A stretch of DNA of 64,000 bases, taken from the NCBI GenBank assembly GCA_034190875.2, contig CM067356.1, positions 51,075,263 through 51,139,262 on the forward strand. Direction: 5' to 3'. Position 1 is the first letter of the stretch. Each line of letters starts with the position of its first letter. A program made the translations under genes and the position numbers. Positions 23,290-35,305 of the stretch are shown here, one piece after another. The stretch is from Urechis unicinctus. Its lineage: Eukaryota; Annelida; Polychaeta; Xenopneusta; Urechidae. Under the pieces are notes generated by a model, which saw only the letters and a list, made by a program, of their open reading frames with translations, had not been told where the DNA came from and made no database searches.

Positions 23290-24270
23290 TAGTGTCAGAT
23301 ACATGTGTCTCGTTAGTGTCGGTTAGATGGCGCGGTAACTGATATATCACCACGTCAAGTCATCGCCAGCCCGACTCTCACATCCACATCTCCCATTGTA
23401 TATCCCGTCACATGCGGTACAAGACACGCTCATTATTGCTCTCCTGCTGTGGATGGCATTTCAGCTCTCTGTGGGAGGTAGGGTATCCCAACTATATAAG
23501 GGAAGCTGGGTAGGAGTTGAGGTCCAAACAGTAATACATAATGAAATATGTGGGGTTAGGTCCGTAGCCGGTGGTTTGTTGGTGAAAGGGTGGCTGGCAC
23601 ATGCGAAGATACCGCCTCATTGGGAATTTATCAGCGTGATCGGCCATAATCAACATGTTTGACTGGTTGAATGCAATAATATTTGGGCTCTGTATTTTGA
23701 AAAGTATTAACCTGTTAACTGAAGTCCACATCGTCTCTCAGATTATGACTCCATGCCCGGGACTCCATGGCTTCTACCTCAATCAAACATTGTCAACTTG
23801 CACCAAAATAAATGCTCTGCTCCCGTAAGTAACTGTTCCGATTGCACATGGTTGTTGTCTTCACGACTCAATAAACCTAAGCTTTCTTCCTTAAGCAGCT
23901 GCACGGTTCCGTTTGTTTGCTATTGATTCACCAATAACATGTTATCCATGGCGCTGGGTGCAGGAAGCGCATGGCACAGTATTGCTAAGATTTGCCACAA
24001 ATTGAAACCTCGCATGGTAGGGGGGTGAGGGGGAATATACAAGAGAAATATAGGAAAAACCTCGCGGTAATTAAAGCTGATTTGATTGCTAATAGTTAGT
24101 TGAATGTGTGATAACAGCGGGCAAAGGGAGGCTATTAAAATCTTAAATCACCTCGCGGAAGAAATTCTTGCCAGTATGATATCATCATTTCCAGCTGAAA
24201 GCCTCCAGTTTAACCGTCCATTGATTCATGGGAAGAATCTAATTATTAATTATCGCGTTACCCCTCCTGT
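23290..24270. other. Non-coding spacer between the divergent genes, unit 1
   Basis: No gene is recognised. It is nearly identical to 35310-36290 in unit 2. It includes an 88-codon open frame at 23396-23662 that lacks any family signature. Confidence 0.4.
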
Positions 24271-24276
24271 GAAGGA

Positions 24277-24286
24277 AGTATAAAAC
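24277..24286 (+). promoter_or_regulatory. Possible TATA box of NQO-like gene 1
   Basis: AGTATAAAAC on the plus strand, upstream of a candidate non-coding first exon whose 3' end could be CGCTGAG followed by GTGAGT near 24627. The same layout is kept in unit 2 (36294-36304). Transcript evidence would be needed; the assignment is inference. Confidence 0.3.
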
Positions 24287-24639
24287 AATAGTGGCATCGA
24301 GTAGCAAGCTTATGAGATGTCGCCATGTGATCACGGTCCAAACGGCTTAAATTGTAACCATAGTGATGTCGAGGTCTGGCGCGAAAACAATGCAGACCAC
24401 CTGACAGTCTGCGTCTCGTTTTCAATATCTTGTCTCCGATCGAGCTACTGCGTTCATATTGCTTCATCTGTTAGACCAGCATCAAGTATCACCCGCGGTG
24501 GGAGGATTTACCCAGGATTCTTCAAAGCAGATGACAGCTGCTTTGGACAAGCTGAAGGATTGGAGAAAAGTTGTGCTGGGAATCACAATACAGCAAAAGA
24601 ATTGGTGGCACACGAACCATATCGCTGAGGTGAGTGGGG

Positions 24640-25392
24640 GAGGGTGTGACCAGTTGGAGTGGTGTGGGTGTGGGGAGTGGGGGAGGGTGTGGCCAGTTGG
24701 AGTGGTGTGGGTGTGGCCAGTTGGAGTGGTGTGGGTGTGGGTGCGGGGAGTGGGGGAGGGTGTGACCAGTTGGAGTGGTGTGGGTGTGAGGAGTGGGGGA
24801 GGGTGTGACCAGTTGGAGTGGTGTGGGTGTGGGGGGAGTGGAGGAGGGTGTGGCCAGTTGGAGTGGTGTGGGTGTGGGGAGTGGGGGGAGGGTGTGGCCA
24901 GTTGGAGTGGTGTGGGTGTGGGGAGTGGGGGAGGGTGTGGCCAGTTGGAGTGGTGTGGGTGTGGCCAGTTGGAGTTGTGTGGGTGTGGGTGCGGGGAGTG
25001 GGGGAGGGTGTGACCAGTTGGAGTGGTGTGGGTGTGGGGAGTGGGGGAGGGGGGAGTGTGTGACCAGTTGGAGTGGTGTGGGTGTGGGGAGTGGAGGAGG
25101 GTGTGGCCAGTTGGAGTGGTGTGGGTGTGGGGAGTGGGGGAGGGTGTGGCCAGTTGGAGTGGTGTGGGTGTGGGGAGTGGAGGAGGGTGTGGCCAGTTGG
25201 AGTGGTGTGGGTGTGGGGAATGGGGGAGGGTGTGGCCAGTTGGAGTGGTGTGGGTGTGAGGTGGGGGAGGGTTTGGCAGTTGGAGTGGTGTGGGTGTGGG
25301 GAGTGGAGGATGGTGCGGCCAGTTGGAGTGGTGTGGATGTGGGTAGTGGGGGAAGGTGTGGTCAGTGGGAGTGGTGTGGGTGTAGGGTTTCT
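24640..25392. repeat. About 43-bp G-rich minisatellite, unit 1
   Basis: Some 17 copies of a unit built from GGCCAGTTGGAGTGGTGTGG and GTGTGGGGAGTGGGGGAGGG. The plus strand carries many G-runs with quadruplex potential. It may lie in a first intron of the NQO-like gene. The unit 2 array (36655-37510) has different copy order and extra G-runs. Long open frames on both strands here are artefacts. Confidence 0.95.
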
Positions 25393-25688
25393 CTGTGTGC
25401 TTGGCTGAAGAGCTGTGTATGGCACATGATACATTATTGCTGCAAGAATAACTGTCACGATGGAATAACGACGGCCTGGTGCCATCTCCTAACGACAATA
25501 TTTCTAGGAAAAGTTGTTGAGAATAGATTCGTAAATACAGAATATTTATTGTCATGTTTGTATGCCTTTGTGAATGCAGTTTGTCCGCATTCCTCGTTCT
25601 TTTAATTGAATCCGATGTATATTAACACATTTCTGTAATATGTTTGTGATAGAATCAGTGGTACTAACAGCGAACCAGAACCGACGCC

Positions 25689-27263
25689 ATGGCCGCAGCA
25701 AAAAAAAACATCCTAATTGTGTTCGCTCACCCTGAAAAATTATCATTTAATGCCGCTTTATTGGACATGGCAATAACGACCTTGAAAGGTCAAGGTCATA
25801 CTGTCGTTGTATCTGACCTGTACCAAATGAAATACAACCCAGTTGTCAGTCGTGATGATTTCAAAGGTAGCTGATTGAATTATTTTTCCCTTTGCCTTTT
25901 CATATTTATTATTATGGGTTGATACGGAGTTTATTTACCAAGCTTTAAGTATGCAAATTGTTCGAATTCTAAACTTGCATGCTTAATTTTCCTTACTCCG
26001 TTAGTTTTGCCACACCCACCACCAGACCACATCAGCTACCCTGCCTCTTGTAACGAGGCCCACTCAAAGGATCAATTAGCTGACGATATAGTCGTTGAAC
26101 AAACCAAGGTGAAGAACGCTGACCTCATCATTTTCCAGTTCCCTATGTGGTGGGGTTCTATGCCAGCTATAATGAAAGGATGGGTGGACAGAGTTTTGTG
26201 CTGTGGATTTGCATTTGGTCCCAAGGAAATGTTTGATTATGGGAGATTAAAGGTATGGGTTGTATCTGTCGTTCCGTGTGTTTGTAGTCTCAGTATTTCT
26301 CTCAGTATTTAGCCTTGCATATCAAGATATTGTATGATTGTCAAATCACGAACTTGGCAAATCCAAGCCACATCCCTGGGATACAATTATCGCTAGCTTT
26401 ACAACTGATTTACACAATCCAATCCTTCCAATACCAGCTCCATCTCAATGACGCAATAACTACCATCCTTGTTTAGGGGAAAAAGTCGATGCTGTCCTTC
26501 ACCACTGGCTCGCCTCCGGGCTTCTTTACTGACCACGCCCCTGTCGGCGATATGAACGTCTACCTGTGGCCTATGCAGGTATAGTTCTTTTTATTATTGT
26601 CAAATATTGTTGATCATATTGTTTTGATTGTGGAAAAAGCACGGAAATGCAACAAAAACAAAGCATTTTCGATGCCAACTTTGACTGAGCTAGTGGGTGC
26701 GATGTGAGTTCAATGTATCATTGGTACTGCTTGCATTAGATAACGACCTTCTGTTGTAAAGCAACAATTGACTAGCACTATGCGACCAAAGATATATACT
26801 AAACTGAAATTAAACTTTTCCCCGGATAATCTTTACCATAGTCGCGTTCCCTTTGGTATCAGACTGGCATTTGTTCATGGTAATAGCATAAATTTGTTTA
26901 TTGATTATTGTCATTTTGAACGTTTCGCAGAACGCAATCCTCCGCTTCGTTGGTCTTGACGTCTTAGCTCCCCAGGTGAACTACGGTGTCAGTCTACCAG
27001 CGTGTCTACAAAGTGACCGACAGACAAAACTGACCGCTTGGCAAAAACGACTGCAAGATATATTCAACGAGCCGAGTATTTATTTCGTTCCGCTTTCTCA
27101 GTTCACTCCTCTGGATGGCAGCAACCCTCTTAATGGGTTGACTTTGGAAGACAGAAAAACAGCAGATGGGATAATTTCGGACGAAGGATACAATATAGGT
27201 CAACATCAGGGGAAGAAGGTTCCATCTAACTCAATGATTCAAGCAGCTGAATCTGCAGACTGA
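25689..27263 (+). CDS. NQO1/NQO2-like quinone reductase, copy 1
   Basis: Four coding exons: 25689-25866, 26005-26252, 26477-26578 and 26931-27263. All join in frame through GT-AG introns to give 286 residues (human NQO1 has 274). The family are cytosolic FAD flavoproteins that reduce quinones by two electrons using NAD(P)H or NRH. Visible: N-terminal strand NILIVFAHPEKLSFN with the FAD-contacting SFN; SDLYQMKYNPVVS; QFPMWWGSMPAIMKGW, matching the FAD/quinone loop of NQO1; FTTGSPPGFF; GDMNVYLWPMQ; and C-terminal FVGLDVLAPQ. An extra segment of about 20 residues (LPHPPPDHISYPASCNEAHS) precedes DDIVVEQ and roughly matches the NQO1 insert. By eye, the positions of catalytic Tyr155 and His161 of human NQO1 hold Phe and Val, so the proton relay is probably altered. 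Overlapping AATAAA signals lie at 27407-27416. Confidence 0.92.
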
Positions 27264-28320
27264 ATATTTATTATCTGTCATAAATCAACTATTTACCGAT
27301 CGATTAGCCATTACAAAAATTGGCTCACTCTTTAATCTAATTATTTTAAGGCATTTCTGTTAGTTAATAACAAAAATAATTCTGTAGCTGAATCTGTTTG
27401 ATTATAAATAAATAAAAGAATTACAACCTAACGATTCTGACCTAGTACAGTTATCCGTCACAATAGCTACTAGCTTTCCAATCCTTTTATAATAGTCATA
27501 TGCCAGTATTTGCACAATGAATCCATTATAATTTCAAGACTTCAATTCTCATTGTGTCGAAAACATATTCAATTGTTTCAGTTAGAATAATTAAACACAC
27601 AATGTTCCAGGTATTCACCGCCAAGCCCCATACTGTCGACGATATGAGTTTTGTATACTGTAACGTGAGAAAGATCACAAGCTCACAGGGGAAACCTCGT
27701 TTTTCTTGGCATAGACTATGGAAGACCTCATCTTACTCCGCGAGATATCATATCAGGGAGTTACATTCGCCAACCTTCAGATGAATGTTAGGTCGCTATA
27801 CCAAGATATCAGGGTCAGGCACGGAACATGATGAGTGACATTCGTCAACATTCAGATGAATGTTAGGTCGCTATTACAGTCTCTTAATATGCGCATAATA
27901 AACTCTGTTTGTCTGCCCTTATATCAAACTTGCCGCAGTGAAAACGTGCGCTAGCATCCATACAACTACTGGCAATTTCCGGTTTGGGGTTGTAAGATAA
28001 TAGCTTCGCGCTTGTAACGAGTTTTGTGCCGTCAACATGTATAATGGAACGCATGGTTACAACACCTGGCGCTCATAAGAAAGCAACGATTTGTATTCTT
28101 GTGATGAGGTATAGTTTTTACCATCTGTGCGACAGTGCTATCAATATTGTATTCACTGCCTACACTAACCAGTAAACATCTTTGGTAACCATCCCTAGCC
28201 AGTGTTTCATCACGTACACCAGCTAGGGACATTTGTATATTACTTACACCAACTAGTGACCTTGAGACACAACCTACACCTATGAATGGCCTAAAAAAGC
28301 GACCAGTTACTAGTGACATT
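27264..28320. other. 3' flank of NQO-like gene 1
   Basis: Contains the polyadenylation signals at 27407-27416. Further on is a short local duplication of ACATTCGxCAACxTTCAGATGAATGTTAGG (27763-27800 and 27838-27875). No further gene is recognised. Confidence 0.5.
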
Positions 28321-28324
28321 GTTA

Positions 28325-28815
28325 CGACCCAACTTGAAATCCGGTCAATTTTAAAATTGTCCTGACCCAACTTGAAATGTCAAGTTGGGTTGACCCATTT
28401 TAAAATTGGACGGCGGGTTGGCAGGCACGACTGGTATGGAAAGCGGCGGCGCGTTTATAACATTATCGGCTTGTTGCGCCAAAGTATATCGCAATGCATT
28501 GCGATACAGACAGCGCTCGCTGATGTACCCGTAAGGCTGAATTTACCTTCGCCCAGTAGAAATATGTTTTCATACGATATCTGTCTGTTTGTTTGTCTGT
28601 TAGCAAAGATATATCGAAACGTTATGAACGGATTTTCATGAAGCCTTCAGGGATCAATGGTCACGTACCAAGGACGAATGCAATAGAGAAATAAATAAAT
28701 CTCAATAGCACTCCATTGCTCTCTCTAACAGCCTCGCGGAGCGATGTTTGATCTCAGACCTTGACCGTTATTTTAAGTTGGGGCAAGTAAATGGCTGACC
28801 CAACTTAAAATAGTC
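28325..28815. repeat. Palindrome-bearing repeat (possible MITE), unit 1
   Basis: Contains a perfect 11-bp stem with 4-base loop at 28365-28390 (ACCCAACTTGA/TCAAGTTGGGT). A perfect 14-bp stem lies at 28769-28782 and 28799-28812 (TATTTTAAGTTGGG and its complement). The core CCCAACTT occurs at both ends, in both orientations. Between them is a TGTCTGTTTGTTTGTCTGTT tract and ATGAACGGATTTTCATGAAG, a word I associate with abundant interspersed repeats of marine invertebrates. No coding capacity. Confidence 0.6.
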
Positions 28816-29738
28816 CATGTAAATGACACTATACACTTGCAATAAGTATCAGAATGGGTTCCCTACCAGCCAAATGGGTTCCTCATTTTCAGTCTGTGCA
28901 ATATATATCGGCATATTGTGATTGGTTAGGACAGATTATTTGCATTTTAAGAGCTTTATTTAAGGTACCAGCCAGCCACCTTTGATTTATGATTAGTATT
29001 TTAGAAGAATAAATACTTGAATTAGACGCATATACACACTTAGTTTCCTTTCTAAATGGTTATGTTGTTAGGGAATACCACGGTACTCCATACACGATTT
29101 ACCATTGGGAAATCGCGACTTTACGTGTATTATAAGAATCGAAAAGCAGGATTGTCAGAATCGGCTGATGGAGCAAGGAAGTGAATATAAATGAAGTAAT
29201 GATTATGAAGATCGGTCAGAGCAAATACATGTACAATATCGGGTAATAGGTCGGTTAAAATGATCTGAATTGAATGTTTTTCTAACCGGATGTTGTGACT
29301 GACCGATTTGATCAGCGTGTATGAACAAACTACAACATCTAATACATTGTAGACAATGTACGTGTTGCGAGCCTCTAGCGTAAAACAAACGTTGCTATGC
29401 TACCGAAGACATCAGTCTTTATTTGAATTTCTTTATAAACAGAACGTGCATCCACACAAAGTCAAGAATTGTGAGGCTTCATTTGGAAAATTACATTATT
29501 TGACAGCGACGCAACGCCATCCTAGCCCTTCAAGACGCTTGAAAACGTCTAACTTTCTTTTAAGCCGACGCAAATGTAAAAATTTTGAGATCGATACTGA
29601 CAACTACCAAACACCAAACATACCCAAGTGATGGAGTTTTAGAATGCAATGATGTTCACGGACAATTTTATCCCTTTGCGGCGGGGATTTCATCCAAGTT
29701 GCGCATGCTCAGAATGACGTGACCCATCGACGACTAAT
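28816..29738. other. Right end of unit 1, non-coding
   Basis: No gene is recognised. The block ends at 29738 where unit 2 begins. Matches 40951-41869. Confidence 0.45.
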
Positions 29739-30514
29739 GCCACCGTAGTAGTGACCGTCTGGTGTTACATCCGTACACGAGGCTAGTGTTTGGGCTGGAG
29801 TTATTTAATACCAACACACAAAGAAAGGTGCGGGTGTTATAGCTGGTGTGTAACAGATTATGGAACAATTATGTCAATACCCGATGGCGATATCGACACC
29901 CAGCAAATGACAGTGGAGTGATTACTGTTCTTCCTCAAAACACCTCTCTCCGAAGTTACAAATGGCGAGCACCTGTCCCATCTATTCCCATATCATATCA
30001 TAATGAATGGCGTATTTTCAATACTCAATCACTTCTCTCAATCTCTAGGGTTCATTTCATGATCGCGGAACTTCTGAAACGAATTCTTCCACTGACCTAT
30101 CAGTAGAGGCCAGCCACAGCCAGACGCTGTGTATTGTCAGCTGCCCTAGAAACGTCTGGCACGTGGCGTTTGTGGCTCCATCTACCGCAGACACAAGTGG
30201 ATGCCAAAACGATATGCGTAACTACGTATCAATGACTACCCACTGACGAAGTTGTACATCAACTGTGTTTTGCCCCAGCAGCCATCAGACAATGGGCACA
30301 CCATCAGTCACTGCTGACGGGACGCAATGCTCCATTGCTTCCGTCCACTTGGCGGACAAATATAGAAAGCGTTTATGCCAAATTATATATTAATATACGC
30401 CAGAAATCGGCAAATATAGTAATGTTAGTGGCAGGGATTATTGTGACTGAGTGCTTGAAAGTAACATCTATGATGAGGACGATACCCAGAGGGAGAAAGG
30501 ACCGAAGTAGTCAA

Positions 30515-30975
30515 GTGTCACCAAGTGGAAGCTTAGCACCAGGTGGAAGAGTAGCACAAGATGGCAAAGAAGTACTAGGTTGTGGAGTAGTACTAGGTGG
30601 TGAAGTAGGTGGAAGAGTAGCACAAGATGGCAAAGAAGTACTAGGTTGTGGAGTAGTACTAGGTGGTGAAGTAGGTGGAAGAGTAGCACCAGGTGGAAGA
30701 GAAGCACTAGGTGGTAGAGAAGCACTAGGTGGCACCAGCTGGAAGAGTAGCACCAGGTGGTAGTGTAGCACCAGGTGGTAGAGTAGCACTCGGTGGAAGA
30801 TTAGCACTCGGTGGATGAGTAGCACCAGGTTGAAGTGTAGCACCAGGTGGCAGAGAAACACTAGGTGATAGAGTAGCACCAGGTGGCAAAGAAGTACTAG
30901 GTTGTGGACTGTGGAGTAGTACTAGTAGGTGGTAGAGTAGCACCAGGTGGTAGAGTAGCACTAGGTGGTAGTGTA
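30515..30975. repeat. Minisatellite of 15-18 bp units, unit 2
   Basis: Counterpart of 18475-18905. The segment containing AGTAGCACAAGATGGCAAAG is present twice here and once in unit 1, while the GTAGTACTAGGTGGTGAA run is shorter. Confidence 0.93.
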
Positions 30976-31089
30976 CACCAGCCGGGTGTGCACAGGGAAG
31001 AATGTTACAGCCTTGAATGCATACATATTTGCGAATGTATGTCTTTCTGTTCTGAATGCAAATCACTATGGAGCTTCCTTGAAATGTTA

Positions 31090-31435
31090 AGGAGTTTAAG
31101 TAAAAGTGGCTTTTGAAGCTGAACGTCATGAGAACATTGGATTTCCCACATGAGGTCACACGAGGAGCTGATTGTTGACCTCCGATGTCATCTTAGGATC
31201 CAGGAGCACAAAGTGAGTTTCCAATAGGTTCAGTAGGGGTAACTTTTGTGTTGAAAGTGATGGTTTGACCTCCAAAGCCATTTAAAGTCATAAGAGTAGC
31301 TAAACATCTAATGTCGTTGGAAGAGCTGAGTGTTGACCTCCAAGGTCATCATAGGTCGCAAAAGGAGCAACATATTGACCTTAGAGGTAATTTGAGTAGT
31401 TGAATGTTGACCTTCGTGGTCAACTGAGGTCATCG
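31090..31435. repeat. Degenerate TTGACCTCC...GTCAT repeat, unit 2
   Basis: Counterpart of 19080-19370, nearly identical. It runs directly into the shortened 3' end of the transporter gene. Confidence 0.5.
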
Positions 31436-34075
31436 GAAAGCGCTTCCTTCAAATGTTAACGGCGTAGTCTCTGAAACCTGTCGCACATCTAAAGCTGGTT
31501 GTTTCATTGTCATGTTGCGTTTCACTACAGTGCCGCATAGAAGTAGAACAACACAGAGAAGAGCCGCAATCGTCAAGCAGAGTAGAAATATACTGGGTCC
31601 CTGAGAATCAATTAATGATCCTCCTATTGTCGGAAGTGACATCATACCGATATTAAACCCTACGTTAAGCAGTGATGATATCTTCCCTGATATTATTGTG
31701 CATTCCTGAACAAATGATAACGTTGTCGGATACATGCTGGCGCTTCCACATGCCGTTATGATAACCGAGACCCATATCATAACGTTACTGACACGGTAAC
31801 AGAAGTGGAGCATGGTGGTACCGCAAGCTAACAACAAGACGTTACCCACCAGCATGGTACGTGGACGGAGTAGCGCCGCCAGACCTACCCCTATCACAGA
31901 AGCCACGACTTTAACAAGCTGATACACGGCTGATATCAACAGACTCGCATTTACTGACCACCCCAATTTTTGTTGCATAAACGTCACCAGGAGACCACCG
32001 ATAGAAATGTCGAGGCCGGCGTAAACAGCCACCAAGCATACACATGCCGATAGAAAACCGATTTTCTTTTTCTGGCTAAGTGTGATGCTTACGAAGTCAC
32101 GGATGGAGAACACACCAGAACTCTTGTAAACAACAGCTGCAGTATCTTTGACGGTACCGCTTCGTTCAGACTTCGTTTGGGTGCGTTTTACTGTGTACTG
32201 AAGAACACATAACGCTCCAGAAATAACATTTGATATTCCCGTCAGGTAGTAAACATAAACAACACGTGTTATCGGTATATCTTGTACCATTGTTGCAGTA
32301 GAATTCGTCGTCATGTCTTGCCTTGTATAATTAAAGAAGTGATCCCTTTGATCCGCGGTTTCGGGGAGAGGGGTGGTTGGTCGCGCGAGGAAGGCGGAGA
32401 AAATGAAGGGAGAGGCTGCCATGCCCACGGTGAAGAGCAGACGTACGGCCTGTACCAGGGGCCCTGGTTTGGACGGGTTGATGTGGAATGGCAACATTGA
32501 GACAGCTGGAAAACCACCATCAATAAACAATGCATTCAATTCAATGGCCTTGGATATTATAAGACATACCGGGTAAAAAAATAATGAAGATTATCAGTTA
32601 AATATATTTTTCATGCCGACCTGTGATTGCCCCACTGGCAAAGAAGGCCGACAAGGCGTTGAGGAGCCAGATGACTAAGATGTTGGGCCAAACCGCAATA
32701 AGACTGGTGAAGATACCACACGCGATAAGAACAAGTCCCATCGTCAACATCCGGTTAAAATAATCCAATAAATGGCCAATCAAGATACTTCCAAGTATCG
32801 ACGGAACAGCCCGCCATGTATAAATGGCGGACACTTGAGTCGTGGAAGCAGACGACAGGATTTCCAAATCTGGTAGAGTAACGCCGATTTGTCCATCTTG
32901 AATTCCCTGTAAAATGTACAACCGATATAGAGCATCAATAATCAAAAGTTAGAGGCATGTAGGTAAAGCAAGTTGGCAGGGCTAGGGAGTCATGTGACAG
33001 TCTACCAGGGTGTGTTCATTGCTTTGGTGGCGAGTAGGGTGGGGTTTTATTCAGCTTGGTACGTCCCCCTCCGCACTTGTTGTCATAATGGCGCATATAA
33101 CTGTATTAAGGATGCATTTTGTAAGTCCCATCAATATCGGTGGTTTTGGAAAAATCTACTACGTACCATATCTGGCTTAAAATTCACGTCCCATGAAAAA
33201 AAAATATAGCATTGGTCACAGGTTGTACTCAATTATACGGACATCTCTGCCAAAGTAAGGAATCGGTCAAAGAAGGGTTGGTTTTTTATTTTTGAAACAG
33301 GATTTATATGATGTTTGATGATATGAACCCACAAAACAGCAAAATATACTTAACGTGTTAGTTATCGCATGGTCACGTGGGTGATATGGGAAAAAGACCG
33401 AGCTTTTTCTCGAGCTCTGATTGGCTGAGAGTAGGGTGCCATGCGATAAGTCGAGATAAAACAACTGCAAGTGACCGTTTTATTGCGCAAAAAAAAAACG
33501 GTGGAGGGGCTGTGGTTACTCCATCCCTTCTACATAAACCCGTCCACTTGAATCCGCCTATGATTTGACCCACTTATTTCAAGTGGACCCGATATGACAC
33601 TCTCTCATGCCTCCATATAACTGATACAACTCCGCCTAATCCGTCGATAGACTCTCTTAAGGAAACCTATCATGCTTCAATTGAACTTCATACCTGTATT
33701 GTGTTATGCACTTATGTCTGACCGTTCTCTTGTTAGTCAGAATACTTCACTTGCCCCACTCGTTGCGCAAGTGGTTTCAGGTTGGAGGAGATGGTGAGTC
33801 ATCATGAATAGGAAAAAAAAGGCGACCATCTTACAAGCTATTAGCAAGTCAAATGTTTCGCCCCTGAGTCCGTCAGTCATTGACGACATGCTCCTATACA
33901 CACATGCACTCACAGACACACGCACACACATCCATGCGGAGATGAACACACCGACACAAAGTATGCACGCACGCACACACTAACACAACTTAATAGATTC
34001 GAACGAAGGAGAACTTACAACGTTAAAGCTGCAGAATAGGATCAATGCCACTGTCAGCGCTCTGCTCACGTCCAT
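31430..34075 (-). CDS. MFS transporter, NaGLT1/MFSD4-like, copy 2
   Basis: Three coding exons: 34075-34019, 32906-32621 and 32505-31430, all intact and in frame, giving 472 residues. The protein is almost identical to copy 1 (one clear change in the ORF is Tyr to His in the MLxFCYRVSN segment). A deletion of about 60 bp removes the original stop codon region, so the last residues are TFEGSAFR instead of TFEGSAKHY. Membrane layout and the motif-A-like loop are unchanged, so both copies should be functional transporters unless expression differs. Its substrate is unknown. Confidence 0.88.
32907..34018. other. First intron of MFS transporter copy 2
   Basis: Equivalent to 20895-22008 with homopolymer-length differences (for example the T-run near 33282 and the A-run near 33812). 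No nested gene is recognised. Confidence 0.75.
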
Positions 34076-34890
34076 TGTAATCCTTGCGATGAAGACGGCA
34101 CACTCTTCACACGAGGAGCGTTGGAACTGAACACCACAGGTTCCGCTAACACCAGGCGCCTTATCTTAACCCTTGACCTCACACACCTGCCACAGAGCGA
34201 GCCCTGTCCTACACACTAGCGTGTAGCGTACCTCTGCCAGCATACCTGGCGTGATTAAACGGATTGCCACAACTCTGACATCGTCACAGATTGAAATCAC
34301 AAGGTTATTTTGTACGTCTCTCTGTATTGGGTTTTAATTCCTCCTTTTAAACATATATATATATGGTATGGAAAGTTCATTGTTATCGGGGCATATGATC
34401 AATTTGACTTTGGTAATTACATAGCTCAATGAGGTAAAAGATCAATTTGTTTAAATATATACAATGCGGCATTCGGAAAAAAAATCAATTAGATTATGCA
34501 ATTTGCTTGTGCTAACTCGCGTTAGCTTCTTGCGAATAATGGATGTAGGCGAATAGACATATCTGCCCGATAGTGGTGATTGTACCTTACCCGGTGACAG
34601 CTCGCGCAGCCACGCTCGTCTCGGGGTGACCTAACGTCCAACAGGCCAGACGCCCCCAGTAGCTAGCGACGGGTGTCATGGTCCGTATCGAGTGCATTGT
34701 CATACTCTCAGTTGGCAAATAGACAGTGTTATCACGTGTACATACTAACGTACACTCCGTTCTTGTATCGGATGCTGGATTCATTGGGAAACTCCTTGAA
34801 TATATCAGTTTCCCTTTGGTGCAAGTTATCCATTTGCACAAGCTGCCCATTGATGCAAATATCCCATTAATGTCAGTTGACCATTAGCCC
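34076..34890. promoter_or_regulatory. Upstream region of MFS transporter copy 2
   Basis: Counterpart of 22066-22880. It should include the promoter of the minus-strand transporter, but no core element can be fixed. Confidence 0.35.
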
Positions 34891-34892
34891 AA

Positions 34893-35305
34893 TAGTCCTT
34901 TGGTCCAAGTTGCTAAAAGTGTCAGTGGCCAAATGATCCAAGTTGTTAAAAGTGTCAGTGGCCAAATGATCCAAGTTGTTAAAAGTGTCAGTGGCCAAAT
35001 GATCCAAGTTGTTAAAAGCGTCGGTGACCAAATGATCCAAGTTGCTTATTATCGTCAGTTGCCCATCGATGAATGTTTCTCGATTGTGAAATTTGCCCAT
35101 TGGATCAAGTTGCGCACTAGTGACAGTTACCCAATGGTCCAAATCACTCATTGGTCCAAATCACTCATTGGTCCAAATCACTCATTGGTCCAAATCACTC
35201 ATTGGTCCAAATCACTCATTGGTCCAAATCACTCATTGGTGCCAATTCTTTAATGGTGCCAAATTCTCACTGGTGCCCGTTGTTCATTGGTACCAATTAG
35301 TGTCA
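34893..35305. repeat. Two adjoining minisatellites (33 bp and 17 bp), unit 2
   Basis: Counterpart of 22885-23285. The 33-bp block begins differently: GGTCCAAGTTGCTAAAAGTG replaces part of the first unit 1 repeat. Confidence 0.9.

Larger units (their letters stand above)
17697..29738. repeat. 12-kb tandem segmental duplication, unit 1
   Basis: This block is repeated directly at 29739-41869 with only scattered point changes and small indels. The start GCCACCGTAGTAGTGACC recurs at 29739. The end ACGACTAATGC recurs at 41859-41869. The junction shares only GC or GCC, so the breakpoints look like microhomology joining. The unit carries a minus-strand MFS transporter, a plus-strand NQO-like gene and four minisatellite blocks. 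Confidence 0.95.

Noticed and set aside
24482..25605. Open frames of up to 357 codons over the G-rich array, and the equivalents in unit 2
   Set aside because: They are repeat artefacts; the frames differ between the two units because of indels, which argues against selection.
28372..28641. 89-codon plus-strand frame present in both 12-kb units
   Set aside because: It lies inside the palindrome-bearing repeat; its presence in both units is explained by the duplication.
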